Positions 49,437-57,457 of a stretch of 64,000 bases of DNA are shown here, piece after piece. The notes beneath the pieces were generated by a model. The model made no database searches. It was not told where the DNA came from and worked only from the letters and a program-made list of their open reading frames with translations. This DNA is from Gemmatimonadota bacterium (GTDB taxonomy: Bacteria; Latescibacterota; UBA2968; UBA8231), in the NCBI GenBank assembly GCA_009841115.1, contig VXML01000062.1:88596-152595 (forward strand), read 5' to 3'. Positions within the stretch are counted from its first letter, which is position 1, and every line of letters starts with the position of its first letter. Made by a program: the position numbers and the translations under genes.

Positions 49437-50540
49437 GTGCTGCCGTTTACGCCCATCGTCCGCGCTCTGCCGCCGACCGTTCCCTTTGTGCCGCCCGAGG
49501 CGTTTGAGAGGGAGCAAGGACAGCCGCTCGCCCTGCGAGTTGGGGCTAATGAGAGCAATTTTGGGATCTCGCCGAAAGCGCGGCAGGCTATGGTGGAGGC
49601 GGTGGATCAAGTGCATTGGTACAACGACCCGGAGGGATACGAGCTGCGCTCGGCGCTGGCGGTGCGGCACGGGGTGGTGCGGGAAGAGGTCGCCTTGGGT
49701 GCGGGGATTGATGAACTGTTGGGGCTTTTGGTGCGCCTTTTTGCCGAGCCGGGCGATGCGGTGGTGACGTCGCTGGGAGCGTATCCCACGTTTAACTATC
49801 ATGTCGAGGGGCACGGGGCGGTGTTGCACAAGGTGCCCTATCGCGCGGATCGGGAGGACTTGCCGGCTCTGTTAGCCAAGGCGCGGCAAGTGCGCCCTAA
49901 GCTGATCTACGTGGCCAATCCCGACAATCCCATGGGCACCTATCAGCGGGCCGACGAGTTGCGGGATTTTATCGCGGGGTTGCCGCCGGATTGTGTGTTT
50001 TTGCTCGACGAGGCGTATATCGACTTCGCGCCGGAGGATGCTCTGTTGCCGCTGGAAGTGGAACGGGCGCAGGTGGTGCGGCTGCGGACGTTTTCCAAGG
50101 CGCACGGCATGGCCGGAGCTAGGGTCGGCTATGCGCTGGCGCACCGCGACATGGTGGCCGCGCTCGACAAGGTGCGTAATCACTTTGGCGTCAATCGCAT
50201 CGCCCAGGCTGGGGCGCTTGCTTCGCTGGGCGACGATAAGTTTGTGCGCTCGGTGGTGCGGCAAGTGGAGGAAGGTCGGCGGGAGTACGAGGCGCTGGCG
50301 GCGGAATTGGGACTGCAAACGGTGCCCTCGGCGACTAATTTCGTGGCGCTCGACGTGGGGAGTGGCGAGCGTGCGCGGCGTCTGATGCAGGTGCTTTTGC
50401 AGCACGGGGTTTTCGTAAGGATGCCGGGTGTGGCTCCGCTCGATCGCTGCGTTCGTCTGACTATAGGACCGGCAGCCGAGCGGCAAGCCTTTGCGGGGGT
50501 GTTGCGCGAGGTGTTGCCGCAATTAGACGAGGATGGATGA
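49437..50540 (+). CDS. Histidinol-phosphate aminotransferase-like PLP enzyme (class I/II)
   Basis: The start is a GTG at 49437. The 367-residue protein has the HisC pattern: LRVGANESNFGISPKARQAM, WYNDPEGYELRSALAVRHGV, VALGAGIDELLGLLVRLF, IYVANPDNPMGTY, FLLDEAYIDFAPED and the PLP Lys in LRTFSKAHGMAGARVGYAL. Because it sits beside an oxygenase and a class III aminotransferase and not in a his operon, it may transaminate a different substrate, as many HisC-like enzymes do. Its stop overlaps the next start. Confidence 0.9.
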   Translation: MLPFTPIVRALPPTVPFVPPEAFEREQGQPLALRVGANESNFGISPKARQAMVEAVDQVHWYNDPEGYELRSALAVRHGVVREEVALGAGIDELLGLLVRLFAEPGDAVVTSLGAYPTFNYHVEGHGAVLHKVPYRADREDLPALLAKARQVRPKLIYVANPDNPMGTYQRADELRDFIAGLPPDCVFLLDEAYIDFAPEDALLPLEVERAQVVRLRTFSKAHGMAGARVGYALAHRDMVAALDKVRNHFGVNRIAQAGALASLGDDKFVRSVVRQVEEGRREYEALAAELGLQTVPSATNFVALDVGSGERARRLMQVLLQHGVFVRMPGVAPLDRCVRLTIGPAAERQAFAGVLREVLPQLDEDG

Positions 50541-51901
50541 ATATGACTGCCACCGATACAGCACTTCTCCACCGCGACCCGCAATACACCTACCCGGTTC
50601 TTGTCAAAGGCGAGGGGATTTACTTGTACGACGAAGCTGGCAATCGCTATATCGACGGCACGGCCGGGGCTGGCAACGTCACCTTGGGCCATGGTCGCCA
50701 CGCCATCGTCGAGGCTATGGCCGATCAGGGACGGGAGTTGGCCTATTGCTTTTCGACCTTTTTTACTAACCCGCCAGCCCTTGAGTACGCCCGCCGCTTG
50801 GCCGAATTGGCCCCTGGGAATTTGAACCACGCATACTTTGTCTCGGGCGGCTCTGAAGGCGTGGAGACGGCTATTAAACTGGCACGCTTGTACCATGTGC
50901 AGCGGGGCCAAGCGCAAAAGCACCAGATCATTGGCCGCTGGCGCGGCTATCACGGCGCTACTTTGGGTGCCTTGGCTGCTACCGGGATGCCGGGGCTGCG
51001 GGCACCCTTTGAGCCGTATCTGCCGGCTTTTCCGCATATTGCCTCGTGCTATCCCTACCGCTGCACTTTTGCCGGTTGCGAAGATCGCTGCAATTTGAAC
51101 TGCGCCCGCCAGTTAGAAGAGACCATCCGCGAGGTAGGGGCCGACAATATCGCCGCCTTTATCGCCGAGCCGGTGGTCATGGCTGGGGTCGCCGCCGGGG
51201 TCCCTCCGCCCGATTACTACCCTCTAATCCGCGAGATTTGCGACGAGTACGATGTCCTCTTCATTGCCGACGAGATCATCACCGGCTTTGGCCGCACCGG
51301 CAAACTTTTTGCTATTGAGCATTGGGACGTAGTACCCGATATGATCGTTTTTGGCAAGGGGGCCAGCAGTGGGTACGCACCCTTGGGAGGGGTGTTGCTG
51401 AGCGAACAGATGCGGCGGGATCTCACGCGCAGCGGCCAGGCTCTGCCGCACGTTTTTACCTATGTCAACAACCCAGTGTCTATGCGCGCTGGCTTGGCCG
51501 TACTGGAACTGCTGAAAGAAGAGAGCATTGTGGAACACGCCGCCCAAGTCGGGGACTATTTGCAGGAAAAGGCCCAAGGCTTGACGCGCCACGCTTGCGT
51601 CGGCCAAGTGCGCGGCAAGGGTCTAATGTTGGGGATTGAACTGGTGCAGGATCGTCGCAGTCGCAAGCCCTTTCCTCCCGAGTGGGGTGTGTCGTGGCGC
51701 GTGCCCCAACTGACCTTGGAACGGGGTTTGGCTATTTCGGGTACTAGCGGGGGAGCTGATTGGGTCGAGGGTGACGATTTGCGCTTTTACCCGCCGCTGA
51801 TCATTACGGAAGAACAGCTCGACGAGTCCTTGGCCATCATCGACGAGTGTTTGGGTCTGCTGGAAGGAGAAATGCGGCAAAAGGGCTGGGTGCCAGCCTA
51901 G
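50537..51901 (+). CDS. Class III PLP-dependent aminotransferase
   Basis: The ATG at 50537 overlaps the preceding stop (ATGA). The 454-residue protein has the family hallmarks: YIDGTAGAGNVTLGHGRHAI, FVSGGSEGVETAIKLARLY, ADEIITGFGRTGKLFAIEHW and the PLP Lys in MIVFGKGASSGYAPLGGVLL. A Cys-rich loop (SCYPYRCTFAGCEDRCNLNC) is typical of one branch of omega-amino acid aminotransferases. It may use beta-alanine, taurine, putrescine-type or other omega-amino donors. It is the last gene of the oxygenase/aminotransferase cassette. Confidence 0.93.
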   Translation: MNMTATDTALLHRDPQYTYPVLVKGEGIYLYDEAGNRYIDGTAGAGNVTLGHGRHAIVEAMADQGRELAYCFSTFFTNPPALEYARRLAELAPGNLNHAYFVSGGSEGVETAIKLARLYHVQRGQAQKHQIIGRWRGYHGATLGALAATGMPGLRAPFEPYLPAFPHIASCYPYRCTFAGCEDRCNLNCARQLEETIREVGADNIAAFIAEPVVMAGVAAGVPPPDYYPLIREICDEYDVLFIADEIITGFGRTGKLFAIEHWDVVPDMIVFGKGASSGYAPLGGVLLSEQMRRDLTRSGQALPHVFTYVNNPVSMRAGLAVLELLKEESIVEHAAQVGDYLQEKAQGLTRHACVGQVRGKGLMLGIELVQDRRSRKPFPPEWGVSWRVPQLTLERGLAISGTSGGADWVEGDDLRFYPPLIITEEQLDESLAIIDECLGLLEGEMRQKGWVPA

Positions 51902-51927
51902 CTCAGCGTTCCGCAACCGCAACCGCA

Positions 51928-53415
51928 TTATTTGTCTCCCATGGGTTTATCCCAATCCCTTATCGGCCCTCGGGACAGTAATTCCGCGAGCGTGAGACAG
52001 GCTAGGTCGCGTCCGTCCTCCAGCGCCTTGTCGATCGCATCGCGGCCGCCTTTGATCTTCTTTTGCCCATGCACGATGGCCGAACGGACTCCGTAGAAGG
52101 ACTTCACTCGGTTGGAGGTCCAGCCGCATTGGTCGGTGTCTTGGCCGAGTAGTCGTTCTGCTCGGGCCGCTAGTTGGTGGGTCAGTTTATGTTTGATCGG
52201 GCCGTACATGATCTCTAAGGCGATGGAGACATCGAGGATGCGGTCCTCTGCGCTAAAGGGGCCGCCGACTCGGGCGAAAGAGGCGGCGAGGCGGCGGATT
52301 GCAAGGTCGATGACATCGCGCCGGCCGCGATAGGTACACCAGCGGCCCGCCAAGGACGCGAAAGCAGTCGCGTCATGCTGGCTGAATGGGTGTTCTTTGG
52401 ACGCTGCGTCGGACAAGTAGGTGGAGGAGTTGCGAAAACCGCAAGCGAAGTTGGGATCAAGCTCTTCGATCCACTTGGCGACGCGGACAAAGCTCGTGTG
52501 GGAAATAAGCGGACTCCGCGTGGCGATAGACAGCAGATCAACTAGGACTTTGTTGTCGTCTGGCAATCGGTCTGTAAGGTCTATCTCGTAGTCGCCGGGG
52601 AAGCAATACTTCACTTTCGGGATGCAAGCGCAGCTAGTGGAAAAATCGCCACTGTCCAGGGGAGGTGCGACGCCTGGTCCCCACCTTAGACTGCGCACGA
52701 GTGCGGTCGTGCGCACGGGATGGTTTGACCGGTTTGGATTCTGATTCTCGGGTTCGTCGGGTAGGCCGTACGTTGCCCTGACGTCCGCGTAGGGAGCCAG
52801 ATAGGCGTCGCGGCCAAGATCGAAGCGCCGGTCGAGTTTTAAGCCGTGCAAGAGCGTGATCTCGTAGGCCGGGAGATTGGCCTCCGCTCCAGCCGTCAGA
52901 TAGCGGTGCAGCAGTTGCGCTGCCTGCTCGCCGCTATCTTTCATCGCGCGTTTAGCCAGATGGGAGACGAGGGATTTCAGTTCGACGTGGAACCAGTCGC
53001 GCGTGGCTAGGATGAAGCCGACCCCTTCGCACTTGCCCGAACCGATCAGACCCAGTCTCAACAAGGGATGCTCCCGTAGGATTGCCCTCGCTTCTATAGG
53101 ATCGGATTTGAGCCAGAGAGGGGATTCTGCGAAGAGCTGCTCGGCAGCGGGATCGTGCTTGGCGCGGGCGGCGAGATCTCGGTATTGCCGGTGGATACTC
53201 GGCCAGTATTCGTCTAGCGGGCCGTAGTGTGGGGTCTCTAGTGAAAAGGGGAAAGCGGGTCGCGCCTGTGCGGCAACATCTTCAAGCGCTGCGGCTAGCC
53301 GGTCGATCCAATCTGCTGCGTTAAAGGCTGTGCCATTGGCTTGTTTATCAGGTTGAGTAAAGACGTGCCCATTGAAGTTGCTCCAGGTGGTGATTCTTCT
53401 ATAATCATCGGGCAT
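51928..53415 (-). CDS. ApeA-like HEPN-domain protein (candidate RNase, possible defence gene)
   Basis: The ATG at 53415 gives 495 residues; a promoter-like TTGACC at 53500-53505 lies between it and the further upstream in-frame start at 53520, supporting the shorter form. The C-terminal 130 residues are a HEPN domain with RLLGQDTDQ, RVKSFYGVRSAIVHGQKK and a final amphipathic helix; the R444-x4-H449 motif of HEPN ribonucleases is intact. The first 360 residues have no family I can name, but include CACIPKVKYCFPGDYEIDL. ApeA-type HEPN proteins cut RNA, and some abort phage infection. The gene stands alone between metabolic genes. Confidence 0.72.
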   Translation of the reverse strand: MPDDYRRITTWSNFNGHVFTQPDKQANGTAFNAADWIDRLAAALEDVAAQARPAFPFSLETPHYGPLDEYWPSIHRQYRDLAARAKHDPAAEQLFAESPLWLKSDPIEARAILREHPLLRLGLIGSGKCEGVGFILATRDWFHVELKSLVSHLAKRAMKDSGEQAAQLLHRYLTAGAEANLPAYEITLLHGLKLDRRFDLGRDAYLAPYADVRATYGLPDEPENQNPNRSNHPVRTTALVRSLRWGPGVAPPLDSGDFSTSCACIPKVKYCFPGDYEIDLTDRLPDDNKVLVDLLSIATRSPLISHTSFVRVAKWIEELDPNFACGFRNSSTYLSDAASKEHPFSQHDATAFASLAGRWCTYRGRRDVIDLAIRRLAASFARVGGPFSAEDRILDVSIALEIMYGPIKHKLTHQLAARAERLLGQDTDQCGWTSNRVKSFYGVRSAIVHGQKKIKGGRDAIDKALEDGRDLACLTLAELLSRGPIRDWDKPMGDK

Positions 53416-53590
53416 GATGCGTACTTTCTGGGCAGCGGGGCCGATGCTACTCCGGCAGGGGGACTCGCTCCTTAAGAGAAAAACAAGAGGAAAAAACCGG
53501 GTCAAGCGCACCGATACCACGCTTGATGGGCACTTGTGTCGAGTGCGGGGATGCGTTTTAGTAGCAGAGAATTTTCAATAGGAGTAGCTA

Positions 53591-54484
53591 GTGAAAATAC
53601 TAGTAGCGGGCAGCAGCGGCTTGATCGGCACGGCGCTCTGTAGCCGGCTGGAACGCGAGGGACATGAGGTGGTGCGCTTGGTGCGGCGGGCACCGGCACA
53701 AGGGGAGTTGTACTGGGATCCAGAAGCCGGCGAACTGGAACAAGAGGCGCTGGAGGGGATAGATGGGGTCGTGCATTTAGGGGGACGGAGCATCGTCGCC
53801 GGACGCTGGACTGCCACCGTCAAGGCGCAGTTGCGCCAGAGTCGGGTGCAGACGACGCAGCTACTCGCTGAGCGCTTGGCGGGATTGGCCGCACCGCCGA
53901 GGGTGTTGGTCTGTGCGTCGGCCGTCGGCATTTACGGCCATCGGCGCGACGAGGAGTTGGACGAAGAAAGCGACACTGGCGAGGGGTTTTTGGCCGAGTT
54001 GGGCCGGGCGTGGGAAGGGGCGAGCGCCGTAGCCGCCGAGGCTGGTATCCGCGTCGTACAGGCTCGCTTGGGGATCGTCCTCAGTCGCCGGGGCGGGGCG
54101 CTGGCCAAGATGCTGTTGCCTTTCCGTCTAGGGATAGGTGGCAAGATCGGCGACGGACAGCAGTACGTTAGTTGGATTAGCTTGGAAGACGCGGTGGCGG
54201 CGCTGATTTATGCCGTGGAAAACGACGCCTTGCGCGGGCCGGTGAACCTGACCGCATCCCAGCCGGTGACCAATGCCGAGCTGACGCGGACGCTGGGGCG
54301 CGTGTTGCGGCGGCCGACGCTGTTGCCGCTGCCGGCGTTTGCCGCCAAGTTGGTTTTGGGCGAGTTGGCCAAGGAGGGCTTGCTGGCCAGCCAGCGGGTG
54401 CGGCCGAAGCGGCTGTTAGAGGCTGGGTTCGAGTTTGCGCATCCCGAATTGGAGGGTGCGTTGCGCCACGCGCTGACTTCGTGA
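53591..54484 (+). CDS. TIGR01777-family epimerase (SDR39U1/YfcH-like)
   Basis: The start is a GTG at 53591 after AGGAG. The 297-residue protein has the atypical SDR start KILVAGSSGLIGTALCSRL, GVVHLGGRSIVAGRW near residue 60, LVCASAVGIYGHRRDEELDE with the conserved Ser/Tyr region, and the C-terminal DUF1731 stretch LVLGELAKEGLLASQRVRPK. This family is conserved, NAD(P)-binding and of poorly known function. It is followed after 40 bases by the sulfatase-like gene. Confidence 0.93.
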   Translation: MKILVAGSSGLIGTALCSRLEREGHEVVRLVRRAPAQGELYWDPEAGELEQEALEGIDGVVHLGGRSIVAGRWTATVKAQLRQSRVQTTQLLAERLAGLAAPPRVLVCASAVGIYGHRRDEELDEESDTGEGFLAELGRAWEGASAVAAEAGIRVVQARLGIVLSRRGGALAKMLLPFRLGIGGKIGDGQQYVSWISLEDAVAALIYAVENDALRGPVNLTASQPVTNAELTRTLGRVLRRPTLLPLPAFAAKLVLGELAKEGLLASQRVRPKRLLEAGFEFAHPELEGALRHALTS

Positions 54485-54524
54485 AGCGCCACATCGGATT
54501 GTAAATACAAGGAGCAGATTTTCT

Positions 54525-55916
54525 ATGAACATCATCGTCTTGGTCAGCGACACCTTTCGCTACGACTATCTGGGGTGCAACGGCAATGCGTGGATCGGCA
54601 CGGCCGCGCTCGATCGCTTTGCCGAGCGGGCGGTGTGCTTCGACCGGCACTATTTGTCGAGCTTTCCGACCATCCCCAATCGCACCGATCTCTTTACTGG
54701 CCGCTACAGCTTTCCCTTCCACGGCTGGAAACCGCTCGACGCAGGCATCCCGGTGCTGAGTACGATTTTCGGCGCGGCTGGCTACCAGAGTCAGCTTATC
54801 TGCGACACGCCGCATCTGATGAAGGGCGTCCACCATTTTGACCGGGGGTTTGGCGGGGCGTATTGGATTCGGGGGCAAGAGGGAGACAAGCCGCTGTTGA
54901 AGGGCAATCTGCCGCCGCGCATGGAGGTTGATGGGGCGAAGACGCGCGTCGATCCGCATATAGCGAAGACGCGCTTTGGCAATTTGGCGACCCTACACGC
55001 GTGGACCAACCGCGACTGGGCTTGGGAGGAGGACCGGTTTTGCGTACGCACGGCGCAGACGGCGAGCCGCTGGCTGGAGGAAAATCGCGGCTGCGAGCCA
55101 TTCTTGCTGTGGGTGGATTTCTTCGACGCGCACGAGCCGTGGGACCCGCCGGAGCATCTCGTGGGCCGCTACGACTCATCGGGGTACGACGGCTCGCCGA
55201 TGATCCACCCAAACTACGGCCCGGCGACTGCTTATACCAAAGAGGAACTAGCCAACCTCCAAGCTCACTACGCAGCCGAGATTTACTTGGTCAACAAGTG
55301 GATTGGCTACGTGTTGGACAAAATTGAAGAGCTAGGGTTGTTCGACAACAGCGTGGTGATCTTTACCTCGGATCACGGTATGTTCGTCGGCGAGCACAAC
55401 CGCACGGGCAAGTCCAACATCCATCCCGAAGACGACCGCGTCTGGCCGCTGTACGAAGAGATCAGCCACATCCCGCTGCTGATCGCTGCTCCCGAGGTTG
55501 CGGGCGGACAGCGGGTGAGCGCATTGACGCAATCGGTGGATTTGCTGCCGACGCTAATGGCTTTGACTGGCGTGGAGAAGAGCGACCTGACAATGCACGG
55601 ACACTCGCTGATGCCACTGCTGAGCGGATCGGCAGCGCGGCCGCGGCAGTACGCCTTCAGCTCGACTTTTATCCGCAATGGCGGGCCGACGGTGACTGAC
55701 GAGCGCTGGACCTATTTAGCGTATGGCGAACACGGCGGTGCACCCGAGCTGTACGACATGCAGACCGATCCCCAGCAGCAGACGAATGTGATCGGCGAGC
55801 ATCCAGAAGAAACTCGGCGGATGCAGCAAGCCTTGGCAGATTTTCTCGATGCGGTGGAGACGCCCGAGGAAAATCGCGCGTTGCTGGGGCCGGTCGGCGG
55901 ACCGGATTACAATTGA
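54525..55916 (+). CDS. Sulfatase-superfamily hydrolase with Thr at the usual formylglycine position
   Basis: The 463-residue protein has the sulfatase fold: metal site IIVLVSDTFRYDYLGCNG at the start, and TSDHGMFVGEHNRTGK later. In the nucleophile motif (normally C/S-x-P-x-R-x3-L-T-G-R) it has TIPNRTDLFTGR, so residue 49 is Thr where formylglycine is made. True sulfatases need Cys or Ser there, whereas phosphodiesterases of the same superfamily use Thr. It may therefore be a phosphodiesterase or phosphonate hydrolase. No signal peptide is present, so it acts in the cytoplasm. Confidence 0.88.
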   Translation: MNIIVLVSDTFRYDYLGCNGNAWIGTAALDRFAERAVCFDRHYLSSFPTIPNRTDLFTGRYSFPFHGWKPLDAGIPVLSTIFGAAGYQSQLICDTPHLMKGVHHFDRGFGGAYWIRGQEGDKPLLKGNLPPRMEVDGAKTRVDPHIAKTRFGNLATLHAWTNRDWAWEEDRFCVRTAQTASRWLEENRGCEPFLLWVDFFDAHEPWDPPEHLVGRYDSSGYDGSPMIHPNYGPATAYTKEELANLQAHYAAEIYLVNKWIGYVLDKIEELGLFDNSVVIFTSDHGMFVGEHNRTGKSNIHPEDDRVWPLYEEISHIPLLIAAPEVAGGQRVSALTQSVDLLPTLMALTGVEKSDLTMHGHSLMPLLSGSAARPRQYAFSSTFIRNGGPTVTDERWTYLAYGEHGGAPELYDMQTDPQQQTNVIGEHPEETRRMQQALADFLDAVETPEENRALLGPVGGPDYN

Positions 55917-56034
55917 CCGTTGCTGCTGTCCCGTGAAGAGGTCGAGCTAGGGGATGGACTGAATTTTTGCTGGAGAGGAAGAGGAGGGGGATGTCTAACG
56001 GGTGTTTTTGTGTTGCTCAGTGACGCACTGTACG

Positions 56035-56244
56035 TCACTCCTCTACGTCGGCGAGTATTTCTTCAAGAGTCCACAAACGCTCGGAGTTAGCGATTAGGGC
56101 TTCGATGATCAGGGGATGAGCCTTGATGGTACGTGAGTCGATGAACTCGAAATCAGGCTGCCCGCGCCCGAGCATTCCCCAATCCTCGATCACGAGGATA
56201 TCGTCTGGGCCTCCCGAGGCTTCTGCGTGGCGATAGAGTGGCAT
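56035..56244 (-). CDS. Small acidic protein of unknown function
   Basis: The 69-residue product (DDILVIEDWGMLGRGQPDFE in the middle, ending ILADVEE) has no membrane segment and no motif I recognise. A GGAGGG site lies shortly before the ATG. An inverted repeat (56019-56025 with 56033-56039) overlaps its stop. It may be an antitoxin-sized or regulatory protein, but no partner gene is visible. Confidence 0.5.
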   Translation of the reverse strand: MPLYRHAEASGGPDDILVIEDWGMLGRGQPDFEFIDSRTIKAHPLIIEALIANSERLWTLEEILADVEE

Positions 56245-56353
56245 ATTGTCCCTCCTTGCAAAAGGTTTTCTGTTGCTTAGACGCCGGTACTGAATAATAG
56301 TTGCCGGACATTTATGGGGAGGGCAATTTTTTTATTTATTCAAATATAAGCAC

Positions 56354-57280
56354 TTAGGTAATATACCGCTCTTTTATCCACCGCTCGATGCAGTCGGCTG
56401 CCTCGTCGGGATATTCGAGGTGGGGCGCGTGTCCGCAATTGGGGAAGATGTGCAGGTCGGCGCAGGGCAGGTCGGCGGCGAAGCGCTGGGCCGAGCGCAC
56501 GGGTAAGACGCGGTCTTGTTGCCCCCACAAGACCAAGGTCGGGCAGGTGATGTCGCCAAAGCGCTGGTGGAACGTTTCTATGTCGGGGGGGATGAGGTTC
56601 CGCGCTGAGGAGTGATAGGCGTACGCGGCGTTGGGTGTTTCGAGCGCGGCGTGGGCGACTGTTGCGAGTTCGGGGGGGATTTTGCTGCGGTCGTGGAAGC
56701 AGCGCCGGAAGGTGCGCCAAGCGGCCAAGCGCAACAGGCCGCAGGTTCGGGCTAGGGTGTGGATCGGAGCGTAGGTCAACAGCTTGCCTAAATGGCTGCC
56801 GAGGGTGCGCACGTGGACGGGAAGTTTGTGCGGGTAGCCGGCTGCGTCGATGAGCACTAGGCCGCGTACCTTAGCTGCGAGCACGGGAAAGTCGAGGTAC
56901 AGGCGCAGGGCCAAGCCGCCGCCGAGCGAGTTGCCCACAAGGATTACGTCGTCTAGATCCAGCGCGGCGATAAAGGCCGCGAGGTAGCTAATCTGCATAT
57001 CTGGCGAGTAGCGCTCGTGCGTCGGACGGGCGGCAAAGGTCGGCTTGCTGCTGTGCCCGTGGCCGATCAAGTCGGGGGCGATGATGCGGTGGCCGGGCAG
57101 GCGGGCGGTCAAGCGGAACCAAGTGGCCTTGTTGTCAAAGATGCCGTGCAGGAGTACTAAAGGGGGGTGGTCCCCTTTGCCATTGTCGATATAGGCCATT
57201 TCGACTTGGTCAGCGAGGGCGAGACGATACTCGGCGAACCGAGGGAAGAGGGGCGAGGATGAAGAAGCAATAGACGGCAT
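56354..57280 (-). CDS. Alpha/beta hydrolase
   Basis: The ATG at 57280 gives 308 residues; a TTG at 57319 would extend it by 13. The fold is seen in PPLVLLHGIFDNKATWFRL, IIAPDLIGHGHSSKPTFA, the nucleophile Ser in ILVGNSLGGGLALRLYL, Asp in LWGQQDRVLPV and His in FPNCGHAPHLEYPDEA. It resembles C-C bond hydrolases (MhpC/BphD type) and haloperoxidase-like esterases. The substrate is unknown. The gene is separated from neighbours on both sides. Confidence 0.9.
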   Translation of the reverse strand: MPSIASSSSPLFPRFAEYRLALADQVEMAYIDNGKGDHPPLVLLHGIFDNKATWFRLTARLPGHRIIAPDLIGHGHSSKPTFAARPTHERYSPDMQISYLAAFIAALDLDDVILVGNSLGGGLALRLYLDFPVLAAKVRGLVLIDAAGYPHKLPVHVRTLGSHLGKLLTYAPIHTLARTCGLLRLAAWRTFRRCFHDRSKIPPELATVAHAALETPNAAYAYHSSARNLIPPDIETFHQRFGDITCPTLVLWGQQDRVLPVRSAQRFAADLPCADLHIFPNCGHAPHLEYPDEAADCIERWIKERYIT

Positions 57281-57396
57281 AGGGTATGTAAAGAAGCATA
57301 TTTGCCTAGTGAAATTCAACTTGAGGCAACCTTAGTCTATGATCAGGTTTAGGGCGTATCTTAGGGATGGGTTGCGTGGGTCAGCCAAAATATCTT

Positions 57397-57424
57397 TTGA
57401 GTACGTGTTGAAGATGGGTATAAA
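57397..57424 (+). promoter_or_regulatory. Promoter of the secreted FG-GAP/FlgD protein gene
   Basis: TTGAGT (57397-57402), 16 bases, then TATAAA (57419-57424), 34 bases before the ATG at 57458, with GGAGG between. Confidence 0.55.
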
Positions 57425-57457
57425 AGGTTCCTTTCATTAACCTATGGAGGTGCTGTC

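Noticed and set aside
56019..56039. Inverted repeat at the end of the 69-residue gene as a terminator
   Set aside because: Seven-pair stem without a T run on either strand.
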